A DNA stretch of 64,000 nucleotides from Thermoplasmata archaeon (GTDB taxonomy: Archaea > Thermoplasmatota > Thermoplasmata > Methanomassiliicoccales > Methanomethylophilaceae): positions 1 through 64,000 of the forward strand of contig SUTA01000003.1 of assembly GCA_015063135.1 (NCBI GenBank). Reading direction: 5' to 3'. Within the stretch, counting starts at the first letter, position 1, and each line of letters starts with the position of its first letter. The notes under the pieces are model-generated. The model did no database searches. It was not told the DNA's origin and was given only the letters and a program-made list of their open reading frames with translations. Below, in pieces: positions 43,403 through 54,319 of this stretch. A program made the translations under genes and the position numbers.

Positions 43403-44401
43403 ATGGAGATGACCATGCAGTACTGCCCCTACTGCGGAGGGGATGTCGAGGGTGGCGAAGGCCTCCACGATGTCTGCAGCAGTTGCGGCAAGAAGCTGTA
43501 CAGGTTCAGATCCGACTTCGAGAGGTTCCCGGAGACCGTCGGGAAGGTCGAGAAATTCTCCCCGGTCATCGCCATGATGAAGGACGACAACCTCCAGCGC
43601 GCACTCGATACCGTCCGCGAGATGATCGAGGCCGACGGCGGCGAGGACCCGGACGAGATACTGCTCCTCGGATGCATCTACATGAGGATGCGCGAGGACG
43701 GCAAGGCGTTCATCGAGTGGAAGAACGCCGTGGAGAAGCTGCAGACCTTCCAGAACATCGACGGCTACGTCTGCATGATGTCCTACATGATCTCCGACCA
43801 CATCTATTACACGGAGACCGAATTCGTCGTCTTCGACTACATAAAGTACATCGACCGCCTCGGAGAGACCATCTACGGCATCATGGGCGAGCCCTGCACT
43901 TATGTCCTATACCTCACGATCAACCGCATCTTCAGGCAGAAGATCGTCTCGGAGGGCATCGAGGTCATCGATTCAGATCTCACCGAGGTCCTGCTGAGGC
44001 TGTTCTGCAGGATCATCGAGTACAACCGCAACTGCCGCAATGTCGACTACCTCGTCAGCTCCATGCTCAATTTCCTCGGCTACGAGGAGGAGACCTATGT
44101 CGAGGACGAGAACCTCGTCTGCCATGCCCTGGACCTTTTCCGCAACTACGTCAACGCGTACCTGGAAGAGCTCTCCGAGGACGATGTGGACAAGATACGC
44201 TACCACTGGAACGACGAGAGCTCAAAGAAGCTCGTGGCGCTGTTCGAGGATATGCTCGAGAAGGCATCGTCCTCTGGTGTCGGAGCGCTCGGCCTCCTGA
44301 AATCCAAGAAGGAGGGCTTCGATCTCGCAGCTGCCGTCAACTCATATGTGAGGAAGTATCTCCTCATCGAGGACTCGTCGGAAGAGACCGAGCCCGCTTA
44401 A
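43403..44401 (+). CDS. Zinc-ribbon hypothetical protein
   Basis: CPYCGGD...CSSCGKKLYRF, helical remainder; ends TAA. Confidence 0.65.
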   Translation: MEMTMQYCPYCGGDVEGGEGLHDVCSSCGKKLYRFRSDFERFPETVGKVEKFSPVIAMMKDDNLQRALDTVREMIEADGGEDPDEILLLGCIYMRMREDGKAFIEWKNAVEKLQTFQNIDGYVCMMSYMISDHIYYTETEFVVFDYIKYIDRLGETIYGIMGEPCTYVLYLTINRIFRQKIVSEGIEVIDSDLTEVLLRLFCRIIEYNRNCRNVDYLVSSMLNFLGYEEETYVEDENLVCHALDLFRNYVNAYLEELSEDDVDKIRYHWNDESSKKLVALFEDMLEKASSSGVGALGLLKSKKEGFDLAAAVNSYVRKYLLIEDSSEETEPA

Positions 44402-44935
44402 GAGCGTCTTCACGCCTATTATTATCAGGATGCACCCGCCGATGGTGCCTGCATGCTTCACCCTGTCCGCGCCGAACTTCCTCCCGATCACGGCCCCGCA
44501 GAAGCTTATCGCGAACGTGACCGCTCCGATGATCGCCGCCGGGATGAGCACTTCCGATGACTCCATGGACATGGATATGCCGACGATGAACGCGTCTATG
44601 CTCGTGGCCACTGCCAGAGTAGCCATGGTCGCCAGCCCCATGTCGCCGTCGCCGTCCTCCTCTCCGAACAGGTCCTCCCTGATCATGTTCAGGCCTATGA
44701 GCAGCAGGATGGCGAAAGCGACCCAGTGGGCGTACTCGGACACTATGTCGTACACCGCAGTGCCGAGAAGGAACCCTAAGCAGGGCATCAGGAACTGGAA
44801 GAAGCCGAACCATGCCCCGGTCATGAGTCCGACCGTCAGGAGGGCCTTCCTGGACATCAGGCCCTTTATGACTGAGACGGCGAAGGCGTCCATCGCCAGG
44901 GCTATTCCCAGCAGCAGGGGTGTAACGATGTCCAT
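44378..44935 (-). CDS. mntP: MntP-type manganese efflux pump; ends at tandem CGA CGA (44380..44375)
   Basis: LLGIALAMDAFAVSVIKG, AVATSIDAFIVGISM; ORF track overruns to 44342. Confidence 0.85.
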
Positions 44936-45015
44936 CGCCTGTGGAAACGGTCTTATTTATTTAAAGGGGCGACAACGGCCACTTTCGGTACTTTCGGGGA
45001 CCTCCCCCTCAGAGG

Positions 45016-45024
45016 CTTAAATAC
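45016..45024 (+). promoter_or_regulatory. Archaeal TATA-box-like element upstream of 45046
   Basis: CTTAAATAC, 22 nt before ATG. Confidence 0.4.
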
Positions 45025-45045
45025 TCCGCAAGCGTCGTTCCAATC

Positions 45046-45150
45046 ATGGGAAGAACGGCAGCATTCTACGGCAGGACAGCTCCCTGCAGCATCGCGGACG
45101 ATTATCGCATCGCAGAGGTCAGGGTCGCGACCCACAGGCAGACCTTCCGA
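45046..45150 (+). CDS. Putative 34-aa small protein, defined only if CGA 45148-45150 is a stop
   Basis: MGRTAAFYGRTAPCSIADDYRIAEVRVATHRQTF; TATA box upstream; end abuts the DUF1848 end at CGATCG. Confidence 0.35.
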
Positions 45151-46140
45151 TCGGAGATAGTCGCCCAGGCGGGCGGCCTCGCGCGTGGACAGGTCCACAA
45201 TCTGGTCGCGCGGTGTCAGGCAGTTCCAGAGCATCTCCGATTCCGGCATGTAGACCTTCGATGCGCGTTTCTCGATGTCGGGGCGGTTGGCATAGCAGTA
45301 GACACAATCGTGCATGCAGGTATCGTATTCACCGATGTCTATGCTGCGTATGCACCCGCAGCGTTCCCTCATGGGGCTGGAAGAAACTTCATAGGGGATG
45401 TTGAGGGACCGATAGGTAGTGGCGTCCATGCAGGGCCTGTTGATGACTCCATACTCTGAGAGGTCCTCTTTGGCGCAGCAGCTCGTGACGGTCATGCCGT
45501 ACTCGTCCGCCGTGCGGGCGGCCATCCTCGCGAAGGCCGCCTTTTCTTCCCTGGTTATGGCTCTGATGGTGCCCTCCTCGGCGACTCTGGACAGCTTGCT
45601 GTAGAAGTCCACGAAGCTTATGATGCACCTGTCGGTCCATTGGGACGCCTCCCCGCACATCATCTCGAACTTCCGCCTGTGGTAGTCGAGGCCGATGCGT
45701 CCGTTGAGGATGACCGGGTCGTACCTCCAGGTCATCCTGTCCCTCCCTATCCTGTCAGCAATGCGGATGCAACAGTCGTTTATGTCCGCCTTGAAGGGGA
45801 CGCCAGGTTCAAGATCCTTGCTGTAAGGGGTGAGTGTGACCTGGAATGTGTAGATGTGCCCCATCGACCCGATCTCCCTCAAGTGCGGCTCCAGCGGCAT
45901 CGGGTTCTTCGTGATGAATGCGATGCAGTCGACGTTCCTGCGGGACAGGTCCACCCTGTAGACGATGTTCTTCGCCACAGGGTTCCTCACCAGCACATAG
46001 CCCGCCCTGAGACGGTTCATCAGCCATTCCGAATGGAACGCGGGGATATCTGTGCGGCGGCTGGCGGAGATTATCACGATGCTCCCAAGGCTCTCGGCGG
46101 ACATAGAATTATCCCCCTCCGGCCAGCAGGCATCAAGCAT
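45151..46140 (-). CDS. DUF1848-family protein; ends at CGA (45153..45151)
   Basis: IISASRRTDIPAFHSEWLMNRL, CGCIRSIDIGEYDTCMHDCVYCYAN. Confidence 0.8.
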
Positions 46141-46173
46141 CTACAAATATCCGCCAAGCCAATCTAGAACCTC

Positions 46174-46650
46174 GTGCGCGGACCCAGGATATACTCGTAC
46201 CTGACGCTGATTGGGAGGATCAGCATCACGGAGGACGGAGAGGGGAGGATAACGGGCGTCTACCTCCCCTGCATGAACCTGCTTCCGATGGAAGAGGAGG
46301 AGACGCCGGCCATAGCGGATGCTGCAGACCAGATCGAGGGCTACCTGTCGGGTGCCATCAGGGATTTCGACGTCGAGACCCTGGTAGAAGGCACCGAGTT
46401 CCGCAAGGACGTCCTGTCGGCCATCTCCCGCATCCCGTACGGGGAGACGCGCACATACTCGCAGGTCGCCGACGAGTCGGGTCATCCGGGCGCGTCCCGC
46501 GCCGTCGGCACCGTCTGCGCGGAGAATCCGCTGCCGATCATAATCCCCTGCCACAGGGTCGTGCCCTCCTCCGGGGGCCTGGGAGCCTACAGCGGCGGCA
46601 GGGCCCTGAAGCGTACCCTTCTAGCTCACGAGGCCGAATCCGATGATCGA
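46174..46650 (+). CDS. ogt: Methylated-DNA-protein cysteine methyltransferase; ends at CGA 46648-46650
   Basis: SRIPYGETRTYSQVA, NPLPIIIPCHRVVPSSGGLGAYSGG; ORF track overruns into alkD. Confidence 0.9.
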
Positions 46651-47326
46651 TTACGCCTCACGCATAATGGAACTCGCCGACCCGGACAACGCCGCCTTCG
46701 TGTCCAAGCTCACGCCGGGCAAGGAGGGCATCCTCGGCGCGAGGGTGCCCCAGATACGCGCTCTGGCCAAGGAGGTCGTGGCCGACGATTGGAGGGCCGT
46801 TCTGGAGAACGAGCCTGCCTACTTCGAGGAGGAGATGCTCTTCGGCCTCGTGATAGCGACGGCGAAGATGCCCGTGGAGGAGCGCATCATGCGCACTGAG
46901 GCATTCCTGCCCCGCATAGACAACTGGTCGGTCTGCGACACCTTCTGCTCCGCCTGGAAGGCCGCGAAGGGAGAACGCGACGCGGCATGGGGCTTCTTCT
47001 CGTCACTCATGGATTCGGGCGAGGAGTTCCCGATGAGGGTGTCGCTCATCGCCAGGATGTCGATGTTCAAGGACGAGGAGAGCACGCGCATGCTCCTCGA
47101 GGATATCATGTCCCATGACAATCCGGGGTATTACTACAGGATGGGCGTCGCATGGGCGGTGTCGGTGTGCTATGCCAGGTTCCCGGGGATGACCGAGGAT
47201 GCCCTCAGGTCCGGCCGCCTCTGCGACTGGACTCAGAATAAGTCGATCCAGAAGATTCGCGAGTCCTACCGCGTGTCAGCCGAGGACAAGGAGCGCTTGA
47301 ACGCCCTCAAGCGCAGATCTGCCTGA
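46643..47326 (+). CDS. DNA alkylation repair protein (AlkD-like)
   Basis: GARVPQIRALAKEV, NWSVCDTFCSAWK, HEAT-like. Confidence 0.85.
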   Translation: MIDYASRIMELADPDNAAFVSKLTPGKEGILGARVPQIRALAKEVVADDWRAVLENEPAYFEEEMLFGLVIATAKMPVEERIMRTEAFLPRIDNWSVCDTFCSAWKAAKGERDAAWGFFSSLMDSGEEFPMRVSLIARMSMFKDEESTRMLLEDIMSHDNPGYYYRMGVAWAVSVCYARFPGMTEDALRSGRLCDWTQNKSIQKIRESYRVSAEDKERLNALKRRSA

Positions 47327-47867
47327 CGATCCTCTCGATCTCATCGGCGTTCTCGTCGCCGACGCGGGCGCCGGAGCGCTCGAGGAAGTGCCAATGCTTT
47401 GCCTCGACCCTCTCCTTGAACTCGGGGCTGGTGACCGCCACTACGCAGCCGTCGCGGATCTGGTCGGCGTCGAGGAACAGCCTGAACATCTCCTTGGGGA
47501 TGCAGAAGATCACGAGGTCGAAGGGCTGCGTGAGGTACGATACCGTCTCCACGTACTGCTTCTCCTCCTGGCATTTCTCATAGCCATCCTTGCTGTCCAT
47601 GACCTCGTCGTAGCCGGTGACCATGTAGTTGCCGGGGACGAAGCCGTACTTGGTGGTTATGACGCCGTAGGATACGTCGCAGAGCTTGTTGCCCTTCTCG
47701 TTCTTAGCGGTGTCCAGGCGGGCGACCAGATGCTTAACCTCGGTCGTCCTGCCCTCGAACATCTCCCATGCCGAGAGCAGCCTCTTCTTGTCCTTGAACA
47801 CCGTGGAATCGTTGGTTATGACGAGGATCCTCTTCCTCAGCACCGTCTCTGTCATCAGCTTTGCCAT
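47307..47867 (-). CDS. Conserved hypothetical protein following hypD
   Basis: MAKLMTETVLRKRILVITNDSTVFKDKKRL... Confidence 0.6.
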   Translation of the reverse strand: MAKLMTETVLRKRILVITNDSTVFKDKKRLLSAWEMFEGRTTEVKHLVARLDTAKNEKGNKLCDVSYGVITTKYGFVPGNYMVTGYDEVMDSKDGYEKCQEEKQYVETVSYLTQPFDLVIFCIPKEMFRLFLDADQIRDGCVVAVTSPEFKERVEAKHWHFLERSGARVGDENADEIERIVRQICA

Positions 47868-47869
47868 GT

Positions 47870-48955
47870 TCGCAGCCTCTTGGAGCCGAGCCTGTAAGCT
47901 ATGCTGCAGTTGCCCTCGGCAGACACCATGCAGGGACCCATGGGGTTCATCGGCTTGCAAGCCTTCCCGAACATGGGGCATTCCTCTGATTTTATGAGCC
48001 CCCTGAGCACGTCGCCGCACCTGCAGCCCTTCGCCTCGGCATCGACCTCAGGGGTGTTCCTGAGGATGTCCTCGTGGACCTTCGTCGCATCGTGGTCAGC
48101 GAATCTCGGCTTGAGCGCCAGGGCGCTCTTGGGGATGAGGGGGAAGCCTCTCCAGTGGCGGTCCACCGGGTCGTAGGTCTCCTCCATGAGCTTCATGGCC
48201 ACGGGGTTGCCCTCGGGCCTCACCAGGCGGGAGTACTCGTTCTCGACTTCGTGGCGGCCCTCCTTCAGCTGCTTGCACAGCATGTAGACGGCCATGAGCA
48301 GGTCCAGGGGCTCGAATCCGGCGATGACCTGGGGGACGGGCCTGATCTTCCCGAACTCCTCGAACATCTTGGTCCCGGTGATGACGGCCACGTGGCCAGG
48401 CTGTATGATCCCGTCGATCCTGTTCTCGCCCAGGCTGAAGATTGTGTCCAGGATGGGAGGGCAGATCCTGTGGCAGCTGTAGACGCTGAAGTTCTCGGGG
48501 CAGTCGTCCCTGTGCAGGGGGACGCATGTGGATGGGGCGGTGGTCTCGAACCCCACGCCGACGAACACCAGGGGCTTGTCGGGCTGCTGCCTCGCCATGG
48601 AGACCGCGTCGTCGATGGAGTAGACGACCCTGACGTCGGCGCCGTCGGTCTTGGCCGAGAAGAGGGAACCTATGGTGGTGGGGACCCTCATCATGTCGCC
48701 GAAGGCGGTCACGGTCACGCCGTTCCTCGCGAGGGTGATGGCATCGGCCACCTCGTGGCTGGTCGTGACGCACACGGGGCATCCGGGCCCCTGGGCGATC
48801 TGCACGCCCACGTCGTTGAGCATCTCCTCCAGCCCGAACCTCACGATGGTGTCCTGGTGCGTTCCGCAGATGTGCATGAACTTGTAGTCCACATCCATCG
48901 CCCTGATGCCGTCCAGGATCTTCCTGGCAGTCTCCTCGTCCCTGTATTTGAACAT
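47870..48955 (-). CDS. hypD: Hydrogenase maturation protein HypD; ends at CGA (47872..47870)
   Basis: FMHICGTHQDTI, GPGCPVCVT, C-terminal CRCGDVLRGLIKSEECPMFGKACKPMNPMGPCMVSAEGNCSI. Confidence 0.95.
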
Positions 48956-49335
48956 CGCTGACTCTCCTCGATGTCTATGTATTTGACCGTGCACGACTGC
49001 CCCTTCACCACGGTCACATGGCCGCCGCACTCGGGGCATGCCAGGACGGGTATCGAATGGGATTCGAAATCGGGGTCCTTCAGTATCTTCGCCGGTCCCT
49101 CGAAGCCGCACCCGTCGCAGCGGAGCTCGATGGGCTCGTGCTCCACTATGAACTCGGAGCCCTCGAGGATGGTACCGCGGGTGACGATCTCGTACGCGAA
49201 GCGCATCTGCTCCTCGCCGAGGTTGGTCAGGTCTCCGATGACGGCGGTCACGCTGTTGACCTTGGTGACGTCGTACTTCTCGAGCTCGAGGAGGACGCCC
49301 CTGACCAGGTTGGACACGACGGATACTTCGTGCAT
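48955..49335 (-). CDS. hypA: Hydrogenase nickel incorporation protein HypA; ends at CGA (48957..48955) overlapping hypD ATG
   Basis: MHEVSVVSNLV, RCDGCGFEG, CPECGGH. Confidence 0.93.
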
Positions 49336-49376
49336 CGGCCACAGTATGCGCGCGCACGTTTAAAGGGTTGTATGCG

Positions 49377-50045
49377 TCGCCGCTCCCCGTGCTCCTCGGA
49401 GAAATGCCTGCAGAACCGGGATACCTTGCACTTCTCGCACTTCATGTGATTGGGCAGGCAGGTGACCTGGCCGTGCCTGACGAGGTACCTGTTGATGTCG
49501 GACCATCTCTCCTCGGGGGTGATGTCCATGAGGGCGAACTCGGTCTCCGTGGGGTCCTTGGTATCCACCAGCCCCATGAGGTTGGAGATCCTGTGGACGT
49601 GGGTGTCCACGCACACCGACGGTATCCCCATGGCGTAGGAGCGGACGCATGCGGCGGTCTTCCTGCCCACCATCGGGAGCTTCATCATCTCGTCGGTGTC
49701 GCTGGGGACCTCGCCCCCGTACTCGTCCCTGAGCATGATGCAGCACTCCACTATCGCCTTCGCCTTCTGCTTGGGGAACCCGGCCGGCCTGACCAGCTCC
49801 GCCACTTCGTCCACGTCAGCGGCGGCGATGGCATCGACGGAATCGTACTTGCGGAACAGGTTGTCCGATGCCTTGCGGGTGTTGTCGTCCCTGGTGCGCT
49901 GCGAGAGTATCGTGGCGATGAGGACGTGGAAAGGGTCCGGGGGCCACTCGGGGTTCAGGCCCTCCGAGTTCCTGCCCGGGAAGCATCCGTGGAAGTACTC
50001 GCCGGCGAGAATGTCGAGTATCGTGCAAATCTCTTCTGAAGCCAT
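49377..50045 (-). CDS. nth: Endonuclease III-like DNA glycosylase; ends at CGA (49379..49377)
   Basis: LPMVGRKTAACV, CVDTHVHRI, C-terminal CLPNHMKCEKCKVSRFC Fe-S motif. Confidence 0.93.
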
Positions 50046-51262
50046 ATCAGCGCCTCCTCCGCCATCCTGAACGATCCGGTCACCAGGACGTTGTCGTCGC
50101 CCCTGGCATCCATCGCGGCGTCGAGGGCGGAATCCACATCGGGGAACGGCCGAGCATCGTCGCGGAAAGCCGACATCGCCGCCGCCATCCTCTCCACGGG
50201 AGCCGCCCTGGGCGACTGCGGCGCGGTGACGTAGACCTTCGATGCGACCCCGGCCAGCTTGGAGCACACGCCGCTCAGGTCCTTGTCCTCCAGCATCCCT
50301 ATGACGAGGACGACCTCCCCGTAGATCTCCCCGATGTCCTCGGCCAGGCGGGCCGCGCCGGTCGATGTGTGGGTGACATCGATGATCAGGGGCATGGCGA
50401 TGTGCTTCTGCATCCTGCAGGGCCAGGAGACCGAGGCCAGACCCTCCTGAACGTGCTCCGCGATCCTCTCCCCGTAGTCGGGGAGCTGGGAGAGCGCGGC
50501 TATCGCCAGGACGGCGTTGCCGGCCTGGAACCTGCCCGGGAGGCCCACGGTCATGAGCTCTCCTCCGAACAGCATGTCGATGGAGTCCGGCTTGGTGTTG
50601 ACTACCTCCGCATCGGACGCGGAGACGGCGACCAGCGGCGCTCCAACCCTGTCGCAGTAGGCGGCGATGGCCTCCAATGCCTCGCCGGTGTTGACGGTGA
50701 CGCACGGGGCGCCCTTCTTGGCGATCCCCGCCTTCTCCGCGGCGATCTCCCCGAGGGTCGATCCCAGGAACCTGGTGTGCTCCACGCCCACCCCGTTGAT
50801 CACGGAGACCTCCGGATCGACCACGTTGGTGGCGTCGAGCCTGCCGCCCATGCCGACCTCCACCACGGCAATCTCCACCGAGAGGAGCCTGAACAGGACG
50901 AGGGCCATGGCGGTGAGCACCTCGAACCTGGTGCACTCCATGCCGATCGAGGCCATGTCCTCGGCATGCGGGCGGATGGCCTCCAGGGCCATCTCGAGGT
51001 CCTCGTCGGACACGTCCTCCCCGCCGATCATGATGCACTCGTTGACCCTCATAATCTCGGGCGACGTGAACATGCCCGTGCGGTACCCGGAGCACCTGAG
51101 GACGGATTCCATCATGGCGCAGACGGAGCCCTTGCCGTCGGTGCCCGTGACGTGGATCGTGCGCATGCCCTTCTGGGGGTTCCCCAGGCGGTTCATGAGC
51201 TCAGTGATGTTGGCCAGCCCGGGATGGACCCCCCTTCCGGAGAGCCCCTCGAACCAGCCCAT
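50021..51262 (-). CDS. folC: Folylpolyglutamate/dihydrofolate synthase-like Mur ligase; ends at CGA (50023..50021)
   Basis: HVTGTDGKGSVCAMMESVLRCSGYRTGMFTSPEI. Confidence 0.88.
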
Positions 51263-51370
51263 GTTCCCTTCGGGATTCAATACAATCTCCGTGTGTCGGA
51301 ATGCGTTCCTTCTTTTCAAAATATCCCCCGGGTCGGAAGTATTGTGTATGGATAGATTGGTTATCGCGTC

Positions 51371-52225
51371 ATGCGCGGAGCCATGGTGGTCAATGGATTC
51401 CTCGCCGGCGGGAAGTACGACGAGCCGGCGGCAATGATGTCCGCCGCGGCCAGGGGGATGGGCATAGGGCTCACCGTCCTGCGCAACTGCGACCTGTGCC
51501 GCCCCATCGGGGAGTCCCCGCTGGAGGATGCGGACTTCGTGGTGTTCTGGGATAAGGACGTGACCCTCGCCATGTCGCTGGAGGCGGCGGGCCTGAGGCT
51601 GTTCAATCCAGCCCAGTGCATCATGGACTGCGATGACAAGGCCAGGACACATCTGGAGCTGGCGAGGGCGGGGGTCCCCAGCCTTAGGACCATCGCCTGC
51701 CCCAAGACGTTCGAGGGCGTCGGCTACACCGACAGGGGCTTCCTGGGGGAGGCCGCCAGCACCCTCGGGTTCCCGATGGTGGTGAAGGATTGCTTCGGCT
51801 CCTTCGGCCAGCAGGTCCACCTTGTTCGCGACATGGCGGAGCTTGAGGCGCTGGTCGCCGGCGACCGCCCGATGATCATGCAGGAGTACGTCGAATGCGG
51901 AGGCGAGGACCTCAGGATAGAGGTGGTGGGCGGCGAGGCGGTAGCGGCCGTGCGCAGGAAGGCGAAGCCCGGGGAGTTCCGCGCCAACGCGACCCTCGGG
52001 GGGACCATGCACCCGCATGAGCCCACCCGCGAGGAATCGGAGCTCGCAGCGGCCGCGGCGGAGGCCCTGGAGGCGGACTTCTGCGGAGTGGACATCCTCA
52101 GCGGGCCGGACGGGCCGGTCGTCATAGAGGTCAACTCCAACGCCCATATGAGGAACATCACCGAATGCACGGGCATCGATATCGCCTCAGCCATAATGGC
52201 CCACATCCGCTACACGGTGGGTCGA
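51371..52225 (+). CDS. ATP-grasp (RimK-like) ligase; ends at CGA 52223-52225
   Basis: MVVKDCFGSFGQQVHLV, MQEYVECGGEDLRIEVVGG, VIEVNSNAHMRN. Confidence 0.85.
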
Positions 52226-52226
52226 C

Positions 52227-53021
52227 ATGGAGTGCTGGATCCTGTACGATGCGCCAGACCTGGAGAAGAACAGGTTCTTCGCCGAGAGGCTCAGGGACTC
52301 CGGCAACTCCATGGGGCTCAGATGCGAGATAGTCGCCGCGGGAAGCGCCGATCCCGGGGACGCGCCAGACGTGGTGGTCTCCCGCAGCAGGGACCATCGC
52401 CTCGTAAGCGAGATCGAGGATTGCGGCGCCACGGTGTACAACAGGTCGTCGGTCACGAGGATATGCTGCGACAAGGCGGAGACCCTCCGCTTCGCCGGCA
52501 GCCTCGGCGTCCCGGTACTGCCCTACAGCCTCGCCGCGGACGAGCTCCCTCCGGGGCCCCCGTGGGTGGTCAAGTCGAGGATGGGGCACGGCGGCTCCGA
52601 GGTGTTCGAGGCCTGTTCCGGGGACGAGGTCTCGGAGCTCTTCGATGCAAATGCCGACCGCCTGCCGATGGTGCAGCAGATGGCGCCGGTCCGCGGGAGG
52701 GACATGAGGTGCTACGTCCTAGGCGGAAGGATCATCGCATCTGTGATGCGCTCTAGCGACAGGGACTTCAGGGCCAACTTCAGCCTCGGCGGGAGAGCGG
52801 AGCTATGCGAGTCCCCGGACGCGGCTGTCAGGATAATCAGGAAGGTCGTCCCCGAGCTGATGCCCGACTTCGTGGGCTTCGATTTCCTGTTCGGGGAGGA
52901 TGGGGATGTCTATCTCAACGAGATCGAGGACCCGGTCGGGACCCGCATGCTCTACGAGCTCACGGATCTCGACGCGGCATCCCTCTATATGCGGTACGTC
53001 GCCGCCCGTTCGGGCCTGCGA
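52227..53021 (+). CDS. ATP-grasp (RimK-like) ligase; ends at CGA 53019-53021
   Basis: VVKSRMGHGGSEVFEA, VRGRDMRCYVLGG, YLNEIEDPVGTRML. Confidence 0.85.
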
Positions 53022-53022
53022 A

Positions 53023-53817
53023 TCACTCGAAGATGTCCTTGTAGATGGACTCGACGAGTTCGGAGTAGGTCATGCCCTTCTGCTTGGCCACGTCCCTGAC
53101 CAGGTCCATGGTTCCGGAGCCGTACTGGGCGGCCTTCTTCTTCTTCTCGGCGATGAACGGGTAGCCGAGGTTCCTGGCGACCTGCTTGAGCAGGACCTTC
53201 CTGTTGTCGGCGTCCTTGGGCATCAGGTCCTTGAGGTCCATGGAGCTGACCTCCATGGTCACGAGGGGGTCGAGGTAGGGGTACAGGATCTTCTTCCCGA
53301 AGTGGTCCGCGACCTTGGTCTCGTGGGGGATCGTGGAGGTGATGAGCTTCCCGATGTCGGACTTCCTGGCCCTGTTGAGCTCCTCCTCGGACAGGCCGAT
53401 GTACTTAGAGTATCCGGCGAACATCTCATCCGATCCCTGGCCGCCCAGGACCAGCTTCTCATGGACGGTCCTGCAGACGAAGAACAGGGGCAGCTCGAAG
53501 GACAGCGTCAGGGGGCTGGAGGTGGCGGTGATGCTGATCATCTCCCTGAGCCTGGCCTCGATGTTGTCCTCGGTGATCGGTATGTGGAGCCACGGCAGAC
53601 CGAGCTGCTCGGACATCTCGCGGGCCATGACCACGTCGTAGGACTGGTCCTTGCCGGAGGTGTACAGGGTGACGGACCTCGCGTAGTCCTTGGCGATGGC
53701 CGCCACGAGGCCGGAGTCGAGGCCTCCTGAGAAAGCAACTGCTATGTCCTGGTCCTCCACGCCGTTCCTCACCGCGGAGACGATGGCGTTTTCGAGATTC
53801 TCGGTGTTTGCTGCCAT
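53023..53817 (-). CDS. Asparagine synthase-like PP-loop protein
   Basis: IAVAFSGGLDSGLVAAIA, LVLGGQGSDEMFAGYSKY. Confidence 0.85.
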   Translation of the reverse strand: MAANTENLENAIVSAVRNGVEDQDIAVAFSGGLDSGLVAAIAKDYARSVTLYTSGKDQSYDVVMAREMSEQLGLPWLHIPITEDNIEARLREMISITATSSPLTLSFELPLFFVCRTVHEKLVLGGQGSDEMFAGYSKYIGLSEEELNRARKSDIGKLITSTIPHETKVADHFGKKILYPYLDPLVTMEVSSMDLKDLMPKDADNRKVLLKQVARNLGYPFIAEKKKKAAQYGSGTMDLVRDVAKQKGMTYSELVESIYKDIFE

Positions 53818-53877
53818 GACCCAGTCATCCGCGCGCTACGATATAAACCTTAATTACTCGATTATTGATACTCGGCC

Positions 53878-54318
53878 ATGGACGGAGTAACACGCATCGG
53901 CGTATCCCTCGAACCCGAACTTCTGAAAGCATTCGATGACTCGATTTCCAAGAAGGGGTACGTCAGCCGCTCCGAGGCCATCCGCGACCTGGTCCGCGAT
54001 TCCCTCGCCGAGAACGAGTGGAAGAACGACGAGGAGTGGATGGTCGGCACCGTGGTCATGGTCTATGACCACACGTCCACCTCCATCAGCGACAGGCTTA
54101 CCGAGGTGCAGCACGAGCACGGCCATATGGTCACCACCAGCGTCCACATCCACCTCGACCACGACAAGTGCATGGAGATCCTCATCTGCGAGGGCAAGCT
54201 CGGCGACCTCAAGGCGTTCGCCAACGAGATCACCTCCATGAAGGGCGTCCTGAGGGGCAGGCTCACCATGGCGGCCCCGTCCACCGGGAACCTCCACCAC
54301 ATCGGCCACAGGCACCGA
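53878..54318 (+). CDS. nikR: NikR-family nickel-responsive regulator; ends at CGA 54316-54318
   Basis: GVTRIGVSLEPELLKAFDDSISKKGYVSRSEAIRDLVRD (RHH), HxHxH region. Confidence 0.9.
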
Positions 54319-54319
54319 T

